NCBI RefSeq assembly: GCF_901709675.1
Contig: NC_051108.1
Location: forward strand, 7,422,631 to 7,486,630
DNA length: 64,000 nucleotides
Source of the DNA: Syngnathus acus
Taxonomy: Eukaryota > Chordata > Actinopteri > Syngnathiformes > Syngnathidae
Direction: 5' to 3'
Shown: one piece after another, positions 62,257 to 64,000 of the stretch
Position numbering within the stretch: the first letter of the stretch is position 1
How the letters are laid out: each line of letters opens with the position of its first letter
Made by a program: the position numbers and the translations under genes
The notes under the pieces: generated by a model
The model's database searches: none
Told to the model about the DNA's origin: nothing
The model's input: the letters and a program-made list of their open reading frames with translations, nothing else

Positions 62257-62560
62257 TCTGTGCCCCATGTCGCCGCCCGAGTGCGGTTCTGTGCCCCATG
62301 TCGCCGCCAGAGTGCGGTTCTGTGCCCCATGTCGCCGCCAGAGTGCGGTTCTGTCCCCCAAGTCGCCGCCCGAGTGCGGTTCTGTCCCCCAAGTCGCCGC
62401 CCGAGTGCGGTTCTGTGCCCCGTGTCGCCGCCCGAGTGCGGTTCTGTGCCCCGTGTCGCCGCCCGAGTGCGGTTCTGTGCCCCGTGTCGCCGCCCGAGTG
62501 CGGTTCTGTGCCCGAAGTCGCTGCCGAGTGCGGTTCTGTGCCCCAAGCCGCCGCCGTGCG
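62257..62560. repeat. 31-bp minisatellite, about 10 units
   Basis: Unit TTCTGTGCCCCATGTCGCCG plus CCCGAGTGCGG. It shares the core GCCGCCCGAGTGCGG with the 28-bp array, so both arrays derive from one ancestral word. Confidence 0.92.
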
Positions 62561-62654
62561 CGGTTCAGGCTATTTCAAAGACCAGTAGGGTTGTCTGGAC
62601 TAGTGCGCTGCCACCCCGCCCCCCCGCGTGCCGCCGTGGGGGGTTGGGTTTTTC

Positions 62655-63025
62655 TGTCATGTCTCGTCCCCAGTTTTGTGATGTGTATGGGTTGTCATCG
62701 TTTCTATGTGTCTGTGTGCTCGCCCCTCCCTTCCTGTGTGCCCTTGATTAGTGTAATCACACTCACCTGCCTCTTGTTGCCTGTGTTGTATTTAAGTTCT
62801 GTTTATGTGCAACTCGATGTCGGAGCATTGTGGACAATGCATGTGTCGCTGTCACGAGGTTGTTTGGTTCCTGTCTTTTGTTTCACGTTTTTGTCGGTCA
62901 GTCCTGTTAGTTTTGATGTTAGGTCACGTCAGTTTGCCGAGTCTGTCTTTTGAGTTTGCTGCAATAAACCCTGGTCCAAGCTGCACTTGGTCGCCCTGCT
63001 CCATTACCACACACCATCCGTGACA
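62655..63025 (+). repeat. 3' LTR
   Basis: 371 bp, about 99% identical to the 5' LTR at 60630-60998. Preceded by a G-rich tract at about 62637-62654. Confidence 0.88.
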
Positions 63026-64000
63026 GAAAGTGGCTCTGACGGTAAATTCATGTGGATATTGAAATCGCCCATGATTATTATATTATTCGCATTTGTCACT
63101 AGATCAGCCACGAATTCTGAAAATTCATCCAGGAAGCCAGAGTAAGCCCCGGGTGGATGGTAAATAACACCAAGATAAAATGACGGTAAAGCGGTGGATC
63201 GGACAGTGAGAACTTCAAATGTTTTAAATACGTTAATCGAACGAGGCCTAAATCTAAGATTGGAATTTGAGATGAGGGCGACACCCCCACCTTTTTTTCA
63301 AGGACGCGCCACATGCGAGCTCACAAAATTTGGAGGCGAGGCCTCATTAAGCGGCAGCAGTTCATTAGGTTTTAACCAGGTCTCGCAAAGACCAAAAACG
63401 TTTAGATTATGTTCCGTGATGAGGTCATTGAGGAGAACTGCTTTCGGATGAAGCGATCTAATATTCAAATTTCATATTCACCGGTTGATCAGGGTTCGTA
63501 TCTATCGAAGGATTTTTAAACAAAATGCAAGTAAGATTGTGTTCTCTAGGCCTGACATCACCTCTCAAATGTTTATTAGCGCGGTGGGACGATACGACCG
63601 TGGGAATTTGATAGTAAATATTTGGTACACATGTAACATTATCTAAAACAGGCACCGTTTCATCAGCGATACCGGTCGGGGTGGAGTGACTGGATTTGTC
63701 TACTACCTCAGCAGAAAGTGTGTTCACGTGTACTGTAGCACTATTCAAACTGTGACGCTCTAGTCTACACAAGGAGCTATGTGCATGCTGGAAGTCTAGC
63801 CTAGCGCTAGTTAACTTTAATTTAACAGACTCCAAACCCATCCTAACAGGTGGTCTAGTCACCTGTGCCCCGGCCTGCTCTAAAGTGACCTGTCATGAGT
63901 GGCTCAAACAGTAATCTATATTCCTAGAAAGAGTGAAGGCGCCTTCACGGTTAGGATGAAGGCCATCCTTCCTCAGCAGGTCGGGGCGGCGCCAGAAGGA
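63026..64000 (-). mobile_element. Host LINE-A fragment 4 of 4 (5' region and endonuclease start)
   Basis: Minus-strand, frames broken. Recognisable endonuclease pieces are LCETWLKPN near 63400, GGGVALISNSNFR near 63270, VIYHPPGAYSGFLDEF near 63150 and MGDFNIHMN near 63060. Upstream, 63458-63862 encodes a 134-residue segment that could be the ORF1 end or linker. The LINE continues beyond the window edge. Confidence 0.75.

Larger units (their letters stand above)
60630..63025 (+). mobile_element. Non-autonomous LTR retroelement with minisatellite interior
   Basis: Two direct repeats of about 370 bp (60630-60998 and 62655-63025) start TGTCATGTC and end CGTGACA, giving inverted TGTCA/TGACA tips. 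Flanks are GTAAG (60625-60629) and GAAAG (63026-63030), a 5-bp duplication with one mismatch. A G-rich tract (GGGGGGTTGGG) precedes the 3' LTR like a polypurine tract. The 1.66-kb interior has no recognisable gag, protease, RT or integrase; it is a Pro/Ala/Ser-rich frame followed by 28-bp and 31-bp tandem arrays. Strand is set by the poly(A) signal and polypurine-like tract. Confidence 0.85.

Noticed and set aside
60892-62546. Long open frames of nearly 400 codons on the minus strand
   Set aside because: They lie in 28-bp and 31-bp tandem arrays inside an LTR element and give only periodic low-complexity peptides. No start context, domain or splice structure supports a gene.
61408-62560. CRISPR-like array of short repeats
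   Set aside because: Units are contiguous with no unique spacers, in a vertebrate genome within a retroelement.

Overview
The window is vertebrate nuclear DNA, almost certainly from a teleost fish. One multi-exon gene on the minus strand is embedded in transposon-rich, microsatellite-rich sequence. The mobile elements are typical of fish: Tc1 transposons, a Rex3-like RTE LINE, L2/CR1-type LINEs, V-SINE-like SINEs and hAT MITEs. No bacterial or phage features, CRISPR array or operon is present.

The only host gene I can support is stxbp5 (tomosyn-1), complete from start codon (47075) to stop codon (6397). I assembled 26 coding exons by hand. All have GT-AG borders and matching phases. They total 3363 nt and encode 1120 residues: a serine-rich N-terminus, an Lgl-type double WD40 propeller and a C-terminal R-SNARE motif. 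The tomosyn-1 type peptide in exon 20 favours stxbp5 over stxbp5l. I cannot tell the teleost a and b copies apart.

Layout. 1-6396 is the downstream flank and probable 3' UTR, with a hAT MITE at 1692-2406. 6397-47075 is the gene. Its introns hold a Tc1 copy carrying a SINE (intron 19), another SINE (intron 18), a TIR element filled with a 251-bp tandem array (intron 9), a TIR end fragment (intron 8), a Rex3-like LINE and a long CA repeat (intron 5), a degraded hAT transposon and a long GT repeat (intron 3), and several LINE, hAT and TIR elements (intron 2, 14.7 kb). 47.08-47.6 kb is a GC-rich promoter-like region with a perfect NRF1 palindrome. 47.7-51.2 kb shows no recognisable gene. 51.2-64 kb is a nested transposon complex.

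The nested complex is the most unusual part. An L2/CR1-type LINE on the minus strand (52.5-64 kb) is split into four pieces by three insertions: an L2 LINE, a 4.4-kb TIR element and an LTR element. The TIR element itself contains a Tc1 (with its own SINE) and a second TIR element. The LTR element has about 99% identical LTRs, but its interior is mostly GC-rich minisatellite instead of gag-pol. Four TIR families in the window share one terminal design: CCGTA at the tip, a TATAA-like block and CG at fixed positions, flanking TA, and a doubled subterminal word. I regard this as the best candidate for an under-described system here.
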